A DNA stretch of 64,000 bases, from contig FN649727.1 of the NCBI GenBank assembly GCA_000310025.1, positions 6,295,028 to 6,359,027 on the forward strand, in the 5' to 3' direction. Shown here piece by piece: positions 25,105 through 38,216 of the stretch. The translations under genes were made by a program, and so were the position numbers. The notes beneath the pieces were generated by a model that searched no databases, had not been told where the DNA came from, and was given only the letters and a program-made list of their open reading frames with translations. The stretch's first letter is position 1. Every line of letters begins with the position of its first letter. The DNA comes from Ectocarpus siliculosus. Taxonomy: Eukaryota > Sar > Phaeophyceae > Ectocarpales > Ectocarpaceae.

Positions 25105-28100
25105 GTGATGTGCATCCCTCCGTCCGTCCTTCGGTCCGGCGTCCTCCTGGACCTGCCTGTCCATCTACCAATCTTATGCTTCGTTCGTCCACCTCTTTTC
25201 CTCCTTTTTTGGCTCGTTTGGTTCTTGTCTCCCCCTTCACCCTTGGTGGCACCGGCACGACAACAAACAGCCCAAATCCCCAGTCGATCGCGCAAGCCTG
25301 CCTGGACTCGATGGCCCTCCAGCTGCCTACCAAGCACACGTTTGGCCCGCTCATGGACCTGTGCAACTCATTCCTCGGAAGCCCCGAGCCGCACATGCGC
25401 AAGGCGGCCGTGGCGTCACTTGGGGTGATGTCGGAGGGGTGCGCCGAGCCCATCAAGGCGCGCCTCACGGACATCCTGCCCAAAATCCTTCAGGTCTGTT
25501 GTGTGTGTGTGGCATGGTTGGACTTTGTGTAGTACACAATGAATTATTCTCTTCCACAGACGATAGACTCGGATTGATTGGCATTGGATTCATAGCGGTG
25601 CGTGATTACCAACCCTGTGTTTCTGCGATCCTTTTGTGTTGCATCTTTTGGTGGATAGTGTAGAAGGTGCACCTGGCTGATTTTGATTGGCTAGAGGGGA
25701 CACGGGTCTGCACCGAGGGGCGCTGTTTTTCTGTCCGGTTTGTTCGAAAGGGCAGGTAGGGCATGGTTTATTTGCAGGGCTGGCCCTCTCGTTTGTTGAG
25801 GTTGAGAGGTTGTGTGCCCTTCGCAGAGATGAGATTCAAGTCAGAGATAAGGTCAGAGACCACCAATGCACATAACCCATACATAACCCATACAGACAGA
25901 ACACACACCAGAGGCGAGGGGCAGAGGGAAGAGAGTTGCGCTTCTGATGATTCGGGTGCAGCCCGTTTTTTTTGTGGTGAAGTCGTTTTTCTGTGTCGGG
26001 TTGCGAGCGTCCGGCGGGACTGCTGTTCGTGGTGTGTAGAACGTCCGCGTAGTTTGTGAGGCATGGTTGTTGTCCAGTACGGGGTTAAGTAGGCGGAGCC
26101 CCGAGTTTGCCTGCAAGCCGGCCTTAAGTCTCCCGCTTGCTCTAGCCCCCGATTTTTTGCTCGACAGCTGAAGCGTTTTCGGCTCTCCGCCCGGTTTATG
26201 TTCCCCCACCATCGTCTCTCCTCCCTCTGCTTGGCACGTCCTGTTCTCATGAACGGCTCTGTCTACCTACCGTCACCATCTTTTCCAATCGACGCCGTTG
26301 GTACTGTGGTGCTGGATCGCGGCTTGTTTCGACTGCCTGTGTACGGTGGTGGCGTCGGCGCGAACGAACACGGCCATGTCCGCGTGCGAAAAATAAGCGC
26401 AGCTGGCGCTGGACGAGAGCCCCCACGTCCGCGAGTGCTCGTGCTTCTGCCTGGGCCAGTTCGCGGAGCACTGCCAGCCCGAGATACTGGACCACTCGGA
26501 GGAGGTGCTGCCGATCGTGTTCCGCCTGCTCGACGACGCCACCGACAACGTCAAGGTGTGCGATCCATTGGTGGGGTTGAAGAGGAAGGTCTTTGAGGTT
26601 TGCAGGTATAAAGGCGGACTCGGTTCGGTCTGTGCGATGGTGGGCTTGAGGGAGGCAGGTTTGCAAGAAAACGGCGGCTGGTGTTCGGGCGGTGCGGTGG
26701 CGGACTTGAGGGAGGAAGGTTGCAAGTAGACGCCTTGTGTGTTGGGGCTGCTGTTGTGCGTGTGCTTACGACGGCGAAGATGCGCTTGGGAGAGCGGAGC
26801 GATGGTTGACGTGCGTATGTGTACCTGCCGTCACGCCGGACGCCGATGTTTTCGAGGCGGGCAATATGAGATGTCAAGACGACAGCCAGTCTCTTTTTAC
26901 ATTTACTCCGCGCTGGCAGGTCTAACGAGATCCGTATCCGGGTCCCCCCTTCTAGGCTCTTGCGCTCCTCGCATATTGCTGAAACAACCGAACAAGGGTG
27001 AATGACAGCAGCGGCACCCGCGTCTCGTGAGAGAGACAAATACCGTAACCCCCGGAAAAACTTCGGGGCAAGACTGCAAAACCACACACACCAATAACAC
27101 GGACATTTCTCCCGCCCACAATGTCTATAGTTGTCCTGTGACCACGAAAGGCAATCTGCGTCAGTTTGGACCGGTACGGATATTTGAAGGTACTCACAAG
27201 AGACCGGAACGATGTTTAATGTGAGAAGACAACAGCGCTAACAATAACAACTACGTCTTCTCTCGCGCGCCGCAGGGCGTGTCCTGCTACGTGCTGGAGA
27301 TGTTCACGGAGAACCTGGAGCCGGAGACCGTGATGCCCTTCCTGGAGCCGCTCATGACTCGCCTGGTGCAGATGCTGCAGACGCCCAAGAGGGGCGTGAA
27401 GGTGTGTTGGGTGGCAAAATTTGCGCGTTCTGCGTGTGTCATTGCTGTACTGCATTGTTGGGGTTGTTGCGCTGAAGCCTGTGGTGAGCACGTGCTCGGA
27501 AGGGAGGTCGGGAGGATGCATGGTGTTACTCGTCGCCCATTGTTCCTTGCGTTGTACTCTTTAAGTATAGAAGTAGATGGTTTGTTGTTAGTTTCGCTGT
27601 GGTGGTTCGTCCCCCCTCTCTCCGCCCGCGTTGAAGAACGGCTCTATTCATAGTTGAGTTGATTAGATTAAAGGGCTCGATGCATTGACGGCGGCATTAA
27701 CGTGGAGAGACCTACCCGGCAGGATAGCATCGAAATGTTCATCTTTGCAGTTGTGGTGTCCGGCTGCGGTATACGTTGATTGCCCTTGAAGGGTTTTTTG
27801 TCTCCTCTCTTGTGGCTTGTGTCTCTGTCGATTTTACTGTCTCTATTTAGTACCAGTAACAATAATGTATGTTTGTTTGTACACCACCGACTGCTGTATC
27901 GCCCTCGCGTTCTCCGTACCTTCACCTTTTTGTTTGTGTCTCTGTGATGCATGTGGTACTCTTGGTTGTTGTTGCTGCAGGAGATGTCCGTTGCTGCGAT
28001 CGCGGCCACCGCGGTGTCTGCGGGACAGAGCTTCCTGCCCTACATGGCGGCGACTTGCGCCATGCTCGGACCGTTCATGACGTTGCAAGAGGAGAAAATG

Positions 28101-31100
28101 CTAAACGTGGGTGCAACCTTCCATATTTTGCTTTCAAGTCCGCAGTATTTTGCCAAGGGCTGTCGTCGGCTAGGAGCGCACCCCGATTTCAATCTAGTCG
28201 TTTTGCACAGGGTACCCTTCTTCCCTTGGACCACCAGGGGTTATCAGTCGACGGCTGCGTGTGTTCATTTTTAGCGCCGTCACTCCAAGGCTGAATGGCC
28301 TCAGAGTTATGAATAGCGATTGTCTTGACCGAAGGTGCGGTACTCATTTTGTTCTTGATTTGCTGCGATTGACTCCGCGTACGTATTGTATCATTCCGTA
28401 GTACACCAGGCACAAAATGTGCATCATGGCCGCAAGAGCAGTACGTTCGCGCGCTACCCACGAACAGCGCCTCTTTATTTGTAACCGGTTTTGCGCGGTC
28501 GGTGCTTTTTGATGACACACGCACATCCCCCCACCCCGCTGTTTCCGACTTTCATGGCGAATAAACAGCTCCGAGGCAGAGCGTTGGAGTGCATGGGGCA
28601 CGTGGCCATCGCCGTGGGAAAGGAGAACTTCAAGCCCTACGTCGAGCCCTGCATCGCGTGAGTCCGCCTAGACATGATAAAGAGCACCACGCCGCCCTAA
28701 TCTGGCGAAGGTTTTTAGCGGGTAGTTCATGAGAGAGAGGGGATGTTGCTCACAGCTAGTACAGCAGCATCAGCCCGGTGTCAGTTTCGTGCATTAGTGG
28801 CGAAAGGTAGCTGCTTGGTATAGAAGCCCAACGAGAGGGTTATCAGCAGCGATGCCACCGGGTTGGGGGATGGCATCAAGTCGCTGCTGCTGTTGGGGGT
28901 AGAGAAGGTGGGTATTTGGATGTGGGACGAGAAGTGCCGAGAATGGTGCAGCGTTGTCCACCAATGCTGTGCTCTGCGCTTGCACGGGCGGTCATGGGCT
29001 GCCTCCCCCTTTGCCCACCTCTTGTCCCTGCCTACCCGCCTCCTCTCGTCATGGTCATGCCACTTTTCAGTCTCGTTGATTATTCGCGCGCGCTGTGCGG
29101 TTGGCTGCGTTATCTTTGTGCGTGCGGCAACGTGGCTGCTTGTAAACGTGATCTGATCGTTCTTGTTTTTTGGTCTGTTTCTTTGGAGCGTTTCCTGCGA
29201 CCTCAAACGAAACAACGACGGTATCGGCACGTGTGTTGGACAGCCAAGCCGAGCAGGGTCTGCAATTCGACTCCACCGAGCTACACGAGTACAGCTACAC
29301 GTTCTTCGCGAACCTGGCCAAGGTCCTGGAAGAGGACATGAGCGTCCACGTCGCCAGGCTGGCGCCGCACCTGCTCAAGGAGATTCAGGTCGGTGGCGGT
29401 TGTGCGCCTGTCGTCGCTGAATGTTCCTGCTGCTGTGGTTGCTGCTGCTGTTGTCATGGTAGCGAACTGATGTTGCTTGTGTACGTTTTTGTTTTTGTTG
29501 TTTTGGGATGTTGTTGGCGTTCTCGTTGGTGTTGGGTGCTATTGCTGGCATTGGCGACCGTGGTACGTTTGATAGAAAACCGTGTGAGCGTCTGCGTCGC
29601 TCAAGTGTCGAGGAGATAATCCCCTTTGTCAAAAGGTTTTCACGACCGGAGCGTTCCCAGTACAGTAGTATGACTTTGTCCAGTGGTACGCATGTGGTTC
29701 TTCGGTTGCAATTTTTGTGTCAGATTATCGTTTCTTCTCATCTTTACTTTGGGTGTTGTGTTGGTGCGTGTGCTACACTTACGTCGTACCCACCATATCT
29801 GTCGTGTCATGTGATGCTATGTGACGTCAGGAATCCGATGGTACCGGTCTGGACGGTTTGGGGTCGGATGACGACGAAGATGACGCTTTCGTAGACGCGG
29901 ACGACGAGGACGGGGAGGTATGTATGTGTGTGTGTTTGTTATTACTGTAGCATCGACCGCGCTAACCGACTGACCAATGAAGAGACGTCAGGCTCACTGA
30001 GGCTGACGACAGAATGTCTTCAGAAGACAATGATCTGGGACCCCGTGAGGGGGCGTCATGGGGGATGTGTGTGTATGCGTAGGTCAGGTCATGAAATGAG
30101 GAGAAGGAGGATCAAGAGGTAGGCAGGTCAGGTCCGTCGGGAGGTGAGAGTGAGAAGAGAGAGGACCGTCAGAGGTGAGCAGAGAGGGCGGAGATTTGCG
30201 TGTTCAGCAGGTACGAGGGAGGAGCGAGAGGTATGGTAGGTCAGAGACTGGCAGGGAGGGACTCGATCAAATCGACCAAGCCCGTGGCTCCCGAGAGGTG
30301 CGTGGGTTGATGGGCCGTGAGGGAGGAGCTCGGTCAAAGTCAACCAATGAGACAACGAGAAAGCGGCAGTAGAAGCCGGGAGAAAGATGTCGAGCAGCCT
30401 GCAGGTACCAACACAGCACCTAACGCATATTTTTATATTTTTAAGTCGTTTTCGTGAGTGATGACACTTTGAAAATGGTTGTTTTGTTGCGACTTTGAGA
30501 CCAAATCAAATCAAACCAGGCCAAGAGGTGCCTACGTCTTGCTTGCCCGCAGACACAACATTCTACGCACGCAGCGCTATCTCGCACACACCGTGCTCAA
30601 CAAGCGCTTCCGTTTTGTATCGCGCCAGTTGATTTTTCGACATGCGTGAGTTTCGAACCCACAAAAACTTCTTCTGGTACACTTTTTACCGTGCTGTACA
30701 CGTGCGCGCCCAACCCAACTCGCAGGAGTTCACGGGGGCGTACTCGAACATCCGGACGTCGGTTTTGGACAAGAAGAAGGCGGCACTGGTCGCCCTTGGG
30801 TCCTTGGCTGAGCACGCACCCCTGGCCTTCTACCCCCACCTGCCTCTGGCTATGGAGACCCTGGACAATCAGGTTCGAACACGTTTTTTTTTCTTGTGTT
30901 CATTGTTGTGCTTTCTTGTTCCTTTTATAACAGATCAGTCGCCGTCTATGTAGCCCGTGTGTCGACCGTCCCCTGCCCCCCCCCCCCTTGGCATGAAAAC
31001 ATCCGTCAAAAAAGGGTGGGAGAGTGCGAGATGGTGTTTGAGTTTGGCTACGGTACCGTAACAGATTCCCACCGCCGCAGAAGCGTTGGCAGCGCGCCGG

Positions 31101-34100
31101 GCACAAGCTCTTGCTCCTGTTGCGCATGACGTGAGATCCGACCCAAAATGTGCTACATGCATTGTCCATTGCAGTATCATGCCGAATTCTTGAAACCGCA
31201 AGCTGGATGCGTGGAGCTTCTTACACCGTGAACAGCATTGTATTCTTCGCTTCAGAAGTGCATTCGTAGCCGGCATGGTTTCGCCGTTTTTTTTAATTTT
31301 TCCTTGTATAGTTGCGTTTTTTTTGTTGTTCGTGATAATAATGCCATCATTTTTTTTTGTTGCATCTGACAGGTGGACTACTGGCACGGGGAAGTGCGGG
31401 CGGCTGTCTGCTCGTGCTTGGAGTGGATGGTGCACGTTGCTAACACGGTGGGTCCGGCGGTCAACGCGTTTTTCTCGCACGACTTTGTTGAAAGGGGCGG
31501 GGGGGGCGGAAGACGTTGTGGATTGCTTTTTCTACGTGAGACCTCTAGAGGAGGGGGTCGTGGTGAGGGGCACGTTTGGTAGGGACGGCGATGACGTGTT
31601 TGGCGGGAGGGGATGTAACAGTAGTGATGATCAACATTCGATGCCCCGCAATATTGTGGTTGCTGATGAGCCACGATGTAATTTGGTCGGCGGAGGAAGG
31701 GGGGCGTGCTCTAGTCGTGCGTAGCCATCGTCTCCACGCCCGTGGTGGCTTGAGGAAGGGGGGGTGTGTGGTTCCTGGGAGGAGCGTCACGATCTCCCTG
31801 TCGACTTGTCCCCGTCTCTTTATGTATTAATAGGTGTTCCCCCCGGAGCAAGAGTGGCAGAAGGGGCAGGCGACACCGTTGTCGCAGGTGACGGGCGGCG
31901 TGTGCGCGAAGGTCGTGGAGCTGCTGCTGCGGTTCATGGCGGACGACCACGAGGCCCAGGTGGTGGCGGTGGCGTGCCAGGGCCTGAAGGGGGTGGTGGA
32001 ACTGGTGGGGCCTGCGGCGATCTCGAGCAACATGACGGAGGTCATGAACGTCACAAACAATCTCCTCATGGAGAAGGTGTGTGTGCGTCTAGTGTTGCGT
32101 GCTTGTTCATTTTTTAGCATCGACCGCGCTACGTAGCCGTCCTGATCATTTGTGTGTGTGGTTTGTTCGTGTTGACGTCATTCTGGATGGCTAGTGAAGC
32201 GTAGCGTTGGTCTGTCCCCACCCCCCCCGTTAGTGTATTTTTGTCTTCGTATTACATGAGGGAGGGAACGGAAGATAGTGACGAAGTCACTCGTCTTGTC
32301 CTTTCTGGCACAAACTGGTGGCAGTGAATGCGCCCGGTGACACGACCACCAGGGCGAATGTATTCACGCGCCGTCATGTGGCGATGTTCTTGGAACTAAC
32401 GCTGGGACTAAGGTTGGAACTAACGTCGAGATCCATCACTCTCTGATCGCTCGATAACCCCTCGGCACCGCCGCCGCCCTGGCATGTTTTTCCCGCTCCT
32501 TCCCAGGGTAACTGCTTTGGGCAGTTGTTTGACGACGGGGGAGAGGGAGAGGACGACGAAGAGGACGACGACGAGGACACCGCGGACGGCAACGTTGCCT
32601 ACGCAGCGTGCGACCTCGTCGGAGCGTTCGCGAAGGTCGGTCGGTCGGTCGGTCGGTTGATGACGTGACGTCACGGCGGGGAGGATAATACGCCTTGTTT
32701 CTGAGTGCAGTGCAGGTTCTGCTAGGTGCACCATCTTGTGTTGTAGATTTTTGTTCTCGACCACATGTAGTTGGAGTGATGTTGGTGTATGGGGAAATTT
32801 GGTCCCCAACGCGGTGCTCAGTTGCATGCTGGCGCCGTGCGCGTCGACGTTGTCGGGACGTTTGCCAAGTGCTTTTTCAGGGTGATTTTACTGAAAGGTG
32901 TTACCTTAGTGATTATAGGGTTTCCAAGAACTCGATAAGTGTTTAATTTTCTGCTGATGGAAATATATTGTTTTTGTGGTGCTTTCTCACCAGCAGTCCG
33001 TGTGTTGAGGAGTCGTCTTAAAAAAATCGATCGGTATACCCCCACCCCCACCCCCACCCCCCGGTATCTGTACGCTGTCTTGCGCCTGTGGGTGCCATGT
33101 CTGTCTCTTGCCCCCAAATACCAACGCACGATTACTTACCCTGCAGCCAATATGTGCTGCCATGACTTCCATCGATGATGGATGACCCCCGCCCCTCCTC
33201 CGAATGCATCGCGTCCCTCTGCCTCTGGTCGGTTTGCATATCATAAATACCTTTCACGGACCCTGCCACACCCTCCAAAAAGGTTATCGGCCCATCGTTC
33301 GCCGAGTCGTTCGATGTCTTCCTGCCGAACATTCTCAAGTACACCAAGGGGTCGAGGCCGGCCTCGGACAGGTCGATGGCGGTGGGCTGCTTCGCTGAAG
33401 TTTTCGAGTCCATTGGCCCGTGAGTATTGTATTAATGTTGTAACTGCGCCAATGCCGAACTGTTTTGTGTAGCTCTAGCTCAAGAGTGCCTCGTTTTGTA
33501 GCTCTTTGGAGTATGGCCGGTTGAGCGGGTCTTCTGGGCCGCAGGCGTGCGTGGGCGAGTGAAAGTTGCTGGGCAGGATGGGGGAGCAATGGGGGCAGAG
33601 GTTGTGAAAAACATCCATGAAATAGGTGAAGATGGATAGTTGTCTTGATTAGAGGCCAGGGTTATAAAGGCGTAGCGTGGGCCAACATTTTTACGGCCAG
33701 TCAGTCCCCTACTGCTGTATTCGTGAGAATCGGACCCGAGTTATCTCCCCAATGCATCCCTCCTCCTCCTAACTTTTCCCCCTCCGCGCTCCCGCTCCAC
33801 TCGATCCGACACCGGTGTGGCATCTTTCCTTTGATGGCAACAAAATAACTTCAACTCTGAAGAGCTTGCGCTAAATACATCGGTCAAGTGCTACCGATAA
33901 TCAAGCTTAGCTTGGTGGACTCCAGCGCGGGGGTGCGACGGAACGCCGCATTCTGCGCAGGGACGTTGGCTCAGGGGGGAGGTGAGCAGTCGGTTCTGTT
34001 TGGACGAGTTTTGGAGTTTCTTTAGTGTGTTTCTTGCGTTTGGGTGGACCATGCTTGACCGGCTATGACCAATGAAAAGACAGCGTAGGTCTTGGTGAGA

Positions 34101-35804
34101 CGAAGACAAGGATAAGCACTGATCTTGCAGACGAGCTGAGTCACGGGAAAAATACCTCGATCTCGAGGGGGGGGGGTACTCAAAGTCGTGCATGCCGTAG
34201 TCGTTAGGCTATTGACCTCGCATCCCTACAAAGCCGGGACGGAGCACGCCGGGTTCTCACCGGACCAGGCTCTCACATCACGAAGCGCGAAGCGCTGTGA
34301 GGTATTCGGCGAGTCGCGTGAAGGGTGCGCTGCATCCTGCTAAGGGTGTTCGGCATCTTGTGCTTACTTCCTCGCGTACGGATGACAGCTGCGTATGACT
34401 TAATTTATTTTCTGGTGCTTTCACTTCCAGAGACAGTTGTAAGCACTGTGTAACTGCCTCGGGAATGCTTGACCATTCAACGTGGTGCGATCATCCCCCT
34501 TGCGCGGAGTGAGGGTTCTCCACCCCGCACAACATGGTCTACTCGACCACCATTATGGTTACCGCAAAAAAGAAAAAAACAGAGGTAGAAAAAAGCCTGT
34601 AACCTGGTTGCCGAGTACACGAAGTGAATTGGCTTGTTTTACAACGTCGTTGCCAAGCGACGAAAACCCAATCCCGATGGCAAACACCAAGGGGGGGGGG
34701 CGGGAGAATGCGTTCCACAACCCCCGACAGAACCTCGAGTTTCGTGGTATGTTGGGCATAGGTCTTTGGCTTTGAACTTACCTGGTTGTCAATGTCAACT
34801 CACACACATGCCTGTTCGTTGTTCTTTTTTTCAGGGGAGGTGATCGTGCCGTACTACCCCGAGCTTCTCCAAGCCTTGCATCCCCTCTTCGCGCTGACGA
34901 GCAAGGGCACCGAGGGGGGCGTGGTGGACAACGCGGCAGCCGCGGTGGCGAGGATGATCATGGCGGCGCCGGCGGCGTTGCCGATGGACCAGGTGCTCCC
35001 GGTATTCCTGTCCGCGCTGCCGCTCAAGTCGGACCGCAGCGAGAACGAGGCGGTGTACACGTGCTTGCTCGGGCTGATCCACCTGCGCCACCCGGAGGCG
35101 CTGCGGTTGCTGGACTCCATCATGGGTGAGTGCTTCATTTTTAATCGTAGGTTGCATGACGCGTACACACCACACACCCCTGGCCCAGTTTTCAAAGCTC
35201 GATTACATGGAGATGTCGAAATCAAATGGTAACGTTTTCGGGGCGCTCTCGACGGGACGGTTCCAACGCCTCCCGCCATTCTCGTCACCGTCATTGTTTT
35301 TTCCTGCCGAGCAATCGAGCCTTGACAATCGGTCCAGGAGGTGTCGTATCTTGTACTTTGTATGCAACCTACGGTCTGCCGTTCGTGGTGGGGGCGAATG
35401 GTGCTGGTGGTATAATATAGTTGCGGATTTCCCTTCCTGCTACACACACTGCTTGTTGGAAACTGATACTGTTGTACGACGGGACCTGTTCTTCTGCGGG
35501 TGTGCGCGCGGGGATTGGCTTTTTTGTTTGTTGGCGTTGGTTCTTGGCTGCCGTTGCCCCATCCTCTACCCCTTGTCCTCTGCCTGACTCACCCGACGCG
35601 TTCGCTTTCGCGCTCTTGCACTAAACAGCGGTGGTGGCTCAGGCGCTAACACCGGCGGCCAAGGTGCAGGAGGAGATCCAGGACACCTTGGTCAAGGGGA
35701 TCCAGGCTGCGGCGGGGGAGCTCGGCGAGCCTTTGAATGCGGCCATCGAAAAGCTCCCGGCAGACCTCAAGCAGGGGCTGTTGCAACGCCTCAACGCGCA
35801 ATAA
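18231..35804 (+). CDS. IPO4: Importin-4 / Kap123-type karyopherin beta, 24 exons, about 1087 aa
   Basis: HEAT-repeat nuclear import receptor of the importin-4/Kap123 type, which carries histones and ribosomal proteins and is released by Ran-GTP (family knowledge). Exons: 18231-18269, 18636-18701, 20226-20396, 20973-21101, 21845-22008, 22867-22975, 23488-23565, 24149-24256, 24550-24731, 25271-25493, 26403-26555, 27276-27401, 27981-28106, 28569-28657, 29244-29388, 29831-29917, 30726-30872, 31373-31447, 31834-32076, 32507-32635, 33283-33419, 33911-33981, 34835-35125, 35629-35804 (TAA). All phases match; length is close to human IPO4. Recognisable segments include ARQLAAMLLKKKIVQHW, SEDHRELAFVILFELTETVG, VRECSCFCLGQFAEHCQP, and KKAALVALGSLAEHAPLAFY. 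Acidic loops (DDDEDDDDDEDYDG; GSDDDEDDAF; GEGEDDEEDDDED) fall in exons 9, 16 and 20, as in importin-4. Start: ATG at 18231 in a good context (gccATGt); ATG 18654 in exon 2 is an alternative. Exon 22 could instead start 16 bases further in. Confidence 0.92.
19513..19682 (+). repeat. SINE body copy 1 (partial), in importin intron 2
   Basis: Shares about 170 bp with the SINE at 56.5-56.7 kb. Common blocks are ttgctgtacccttctcgcga, atctcaggcaggaaccgcag, tcgtctagctagtagaagtg and an A-rich tail. The 70 bases upstream weakly resemble the tRNA-like head of the 56.3-kb copy, so it may once have been full length. Confidence 0.7.
19690..19872 (+). repeat. SINE body copy 2, adjacent head-to-tail to copy 1
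   Basis: Second copy of the same body directly after the A-tail of copy 1. It starts at gtacccttctcgcttctcgc, where part of the sequence is duplicated, and ends in an A/T-rich tail that becomes a TA repeat. It lacks a tRNA-like head. A dimeric SINE, or insertion of one copy into the tail of another, would explain it. Confidence 0.7.
20397..20421 (+). repeat. (GT)n microsatellite forming the splice donor of importin exon 3
   Basis: Directly after the exon-ending codons GAG AAG comes an uninterrupted GT run of about 12 units. The donor GT is therefore the first unit of a microsatellite, with no canonical GTRAGT consensus. Confidence 0.8.
21520..21619. other. Assembly gap (100 N) inside importin intron 4
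   Basis: A run of exactly 100 N flanked by C homopolymers on both sides. The round number is the usual placeholder for a gap of unknown size, and the flanking C-rich bases (to about 21730) look like low-quality sequence. It lies between exons ending at 21101 and starting at 21845, which join in frame, so no coding sequence appears to be lost. Confidence 0.95.
23628..23667 (+). repeat. (CCCT)n pyrimidine tract in importin intron 7
   Basis: cctctcctctcc followed by about eight cctc units. It is a simple repeat in the intron after the exon ending at 23565. A GC alternation (gcgcgcgcgcgcgcg) follows at about 23876-23890 in the same intron. Confidence 0.8.
26575..26730 (+). repeat. Imperfect tandem duplication of about 62 bp after importin exon 11
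   Basis: Units share ggtttgcaggtataaa-like starts, then cggttcggtctgtgcgatgg and gcttgagggaggcaggtttg. The second unit runs to ggacttgagggaggaaggttgcaag. It is purely intronic and G-rich. Confidence 0.6.
35165..35215 (-). repeat. Fragment of the 58.7-kb foldback-element family, in the last importin intron
   Basis: Read on the minus strand it gives taatcgagctttgaaaactg, then ccaggggtgtgtggtgtgt. This matches the arm of the element at 58.92-58.99 kb (taatcgagctttgaaaatcg, ggttcacggggcgtg). It is a short, diverged remnant. Confidence 0.45.
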
Positions 35805-38034
35805 CAGAAGATGCTATCATAGGCGAGTCAGGTGGGCAGTAGTGCGATGACCGGAGCTGGCTTTTCCTGCTGCCCGCGTCGATGCCTGCTGCTGCTGCTG
35901 CCCGATAGAGGGTATGTGCCGAAGACGGCACGCACCAGACAGGGCGCAGATATTGTAATCCTGTTGTGTGCCTGGGTTCTCTGTAGGCGTTCTACTGACT
36001 TCGTCGTCGATTGTTGTTAGCTTTGAAGGCCATGGGATCAGCGCCCAGCTGAGGTATGGCTGGGGAGAGGGCAGGGTAGAGCTATGGATGGATCTTTTGG
36101 GAGGAGTGTGCGTGTGGATACAAACCTTAAGACAGACGTTGATGTTTCTCCAGTTTGTCAGTTTGTTGGCCACCAGATGGCACCAGTTTTACCCATTGTG
36201 TGAAAGAGGGAATGGTCCTCGACCCTTATGTAGGGGATCTTTTTCCACATTACCCCCCCCCCCCCCCCCCTTTTTTGAGTCTTCCGGGTTGCTATGTAGG
36301 CAAGAAGGCTCGTAAGGGGTAGTAGCCGGAATCCGACCGACTGGCGGCGTGTCGATGCACTTACTCACAATCTTCTTTACGTGTTTTCACGGGTTCAGTA
36401 CGTCCGCCACGTTTGTTGCATGCTCCACGAGTTCGAAGATTTGTATTTGGTCCCCCACCAATTTTTCCCTCCTTTTTTTGGAGAGAAAAGGTGGCGGGTG
36501 GCGGATCTGCACCCGGGTTCTCTTCCACCAAAAGCAGGCATGTCATCGCGAACGCCAATGTGAGGAGAAGAGATCGTACTCGCAGACGTTTGCAGATTGT
36601 ACCCTTTATGAAGTGGATCTCCACGATCGGCGGGAAGTAGAGGTAAGCACGCGAAGTGTGGGTGGGTGTGCCTGGTCGAGATCGTGTGAGTGACGGTCGA
36701 GGCGGCTAAAGTACAGGCTTCTTTAAGGCAGACATGGGGTTTCCCGGGTGTCAGTCCACTGCAGCCAATTATTCAGGGATTCCTCACCCAAGCGCATGCA
36801 AAGTTTTTTGGTACGTTTTTTTATGTTGTTATGTACGCGCCCTTTGTGACCCCAGGAGGCCTGCACGGCACACCAAGGCAGAGCACACTCATGCCAGAAT
36901 ATTGTACAACATGTGAACATGTTGCCCGCGTTAGGTTGGGGAAGAAACGGTTGCTTTTCGCACACACGTGGGTGGCTCCGCGAGTTGTTGACACGCAACA
37001 ACTGACCAGAGTCGTGCAGCTAGCGGCTTGCACTACGTTTGCACAGTCTAGCCCAGAAAACAACCGGGAGGGGGGGGATGATGTTCGGTCGCGATCTTCG
37101 TCAGTTGATGGTTGTTGTTGTCTCTTGCTGCGTGTAGTTCTTGCCGTTGGTGCGCATTTGATGGCAGCTCGGTTCGTGTCGACCGAGTGCCCTTCAATGG
37201 TACTCACTCGTTGCACGGGCAAGAGCCTATGTAACCCTGTGTTGTGTGTACTTTGTTGTAACCCTGTGTTTGTTAAGACCGAGGACAGTCAGGAAGGACA
37301 GCATTCAAGAATTGTGTTGGTGGCATATCGTTGTCGTCTTGACGGGAGGCTTGTCGAGTTCGGCGCTTGGGCGGGTGAATGCGAGCGATTGTCTTTTGTC
37401 GAACTCATCATCCCCTGTCAAGACTTGTCAGCAAGTGTCTGTGAGTCCTTCTTGCGTTTCTTGATGAGCGCATGGGCAATACTGGGCCGACGGCTTTGCT
37501 TCATACTCTCCCTAAGGGGGCAGCTCTGGTAGCGGCTGTAGTAGCGCGGTGTGTTCCCACTGTTTATTTAGTCGGCAATATAAAACCAAAACTATTTTCG
37601 GATGCAGTTAGTTCATGGTGCGGTGTGTAGCTTGGCGTCTCAAAACCGCAGCAGTTCAAAGCAATAATACGTTCTCCGCGAGCGCAAAACCACTTCCTAC
37701 CGTGGATAGTCCGACGCCCGAACGACCTGTCTGCATCATCCAGAGACCTTTCCTCACACGGCCGGGTACGTTTGGCACTTCATCTGCTGGCGCGCCCTTC
37801 TTGTGTCACGACACGGTTGACTCGACTTGCGGTTGTTGATTAACCCTTGCCGCGATTCATCACGCGGCAGCTGATGACAAAAGAAAAGAGTCGAAGTCTC
37901 GTGAAGTGCGCGCGCTGTTGAACTACTTGATGTGCGCCAAGCATGAGTCCTCATCACACCGACCTTCACGATCAATGGTTGTGTTCGGGGCGGCAGTGGG
38001 CTCGTAGCTTCGCTACCCCAACAACCATTTCTTG
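35805..38034. other. Region between importin and the ERMARD-like gene (convergent)
   Basis: Contains the 3' UTRs of both genes. An 843-nt open frame at 36690-37532 has no recognisable domain, no good start context and no splice logic, so it is not called. A segment at about 37700-37805 resembles 53350-53430, sharing ctggcgcgcccttttt-like ends and cgacctgtctgca/cgacttgcctgct. This suggests an old dispersed repeat. Confidence 0.5.
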
Positions 38035-38179
38035 TCAGTGTACCCAGCACCCCGCGAACCCCTGCCGAGCCGCTTTCGTCTCCAAAAATGACGCCAATTC
38101 CGCCAAAGCTTGGGCAAACCCCTTCTTTCCTGACCCACCCGACTTCTCCTTACAGCCAGCACCACCCTTGCTACTACTG

Positions 38180-38216
<37 letters not shown>

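Noticed and set aside
34195-34275. Possible tRNA-like sequence (gccgtagtcgttaggc and onward to gccgggttctcacc)
   Set aside because: No acceptable B box or cloverleaf could be drawn, so not called as a tRNA or SINE.
36690-37532. 280-codon plus-strand open frame
   Set aside because: It begins at GTG, has no domain or splice logic, and its composition (scattered Cys, Arg, Val) looks like translated noncoding DNA.
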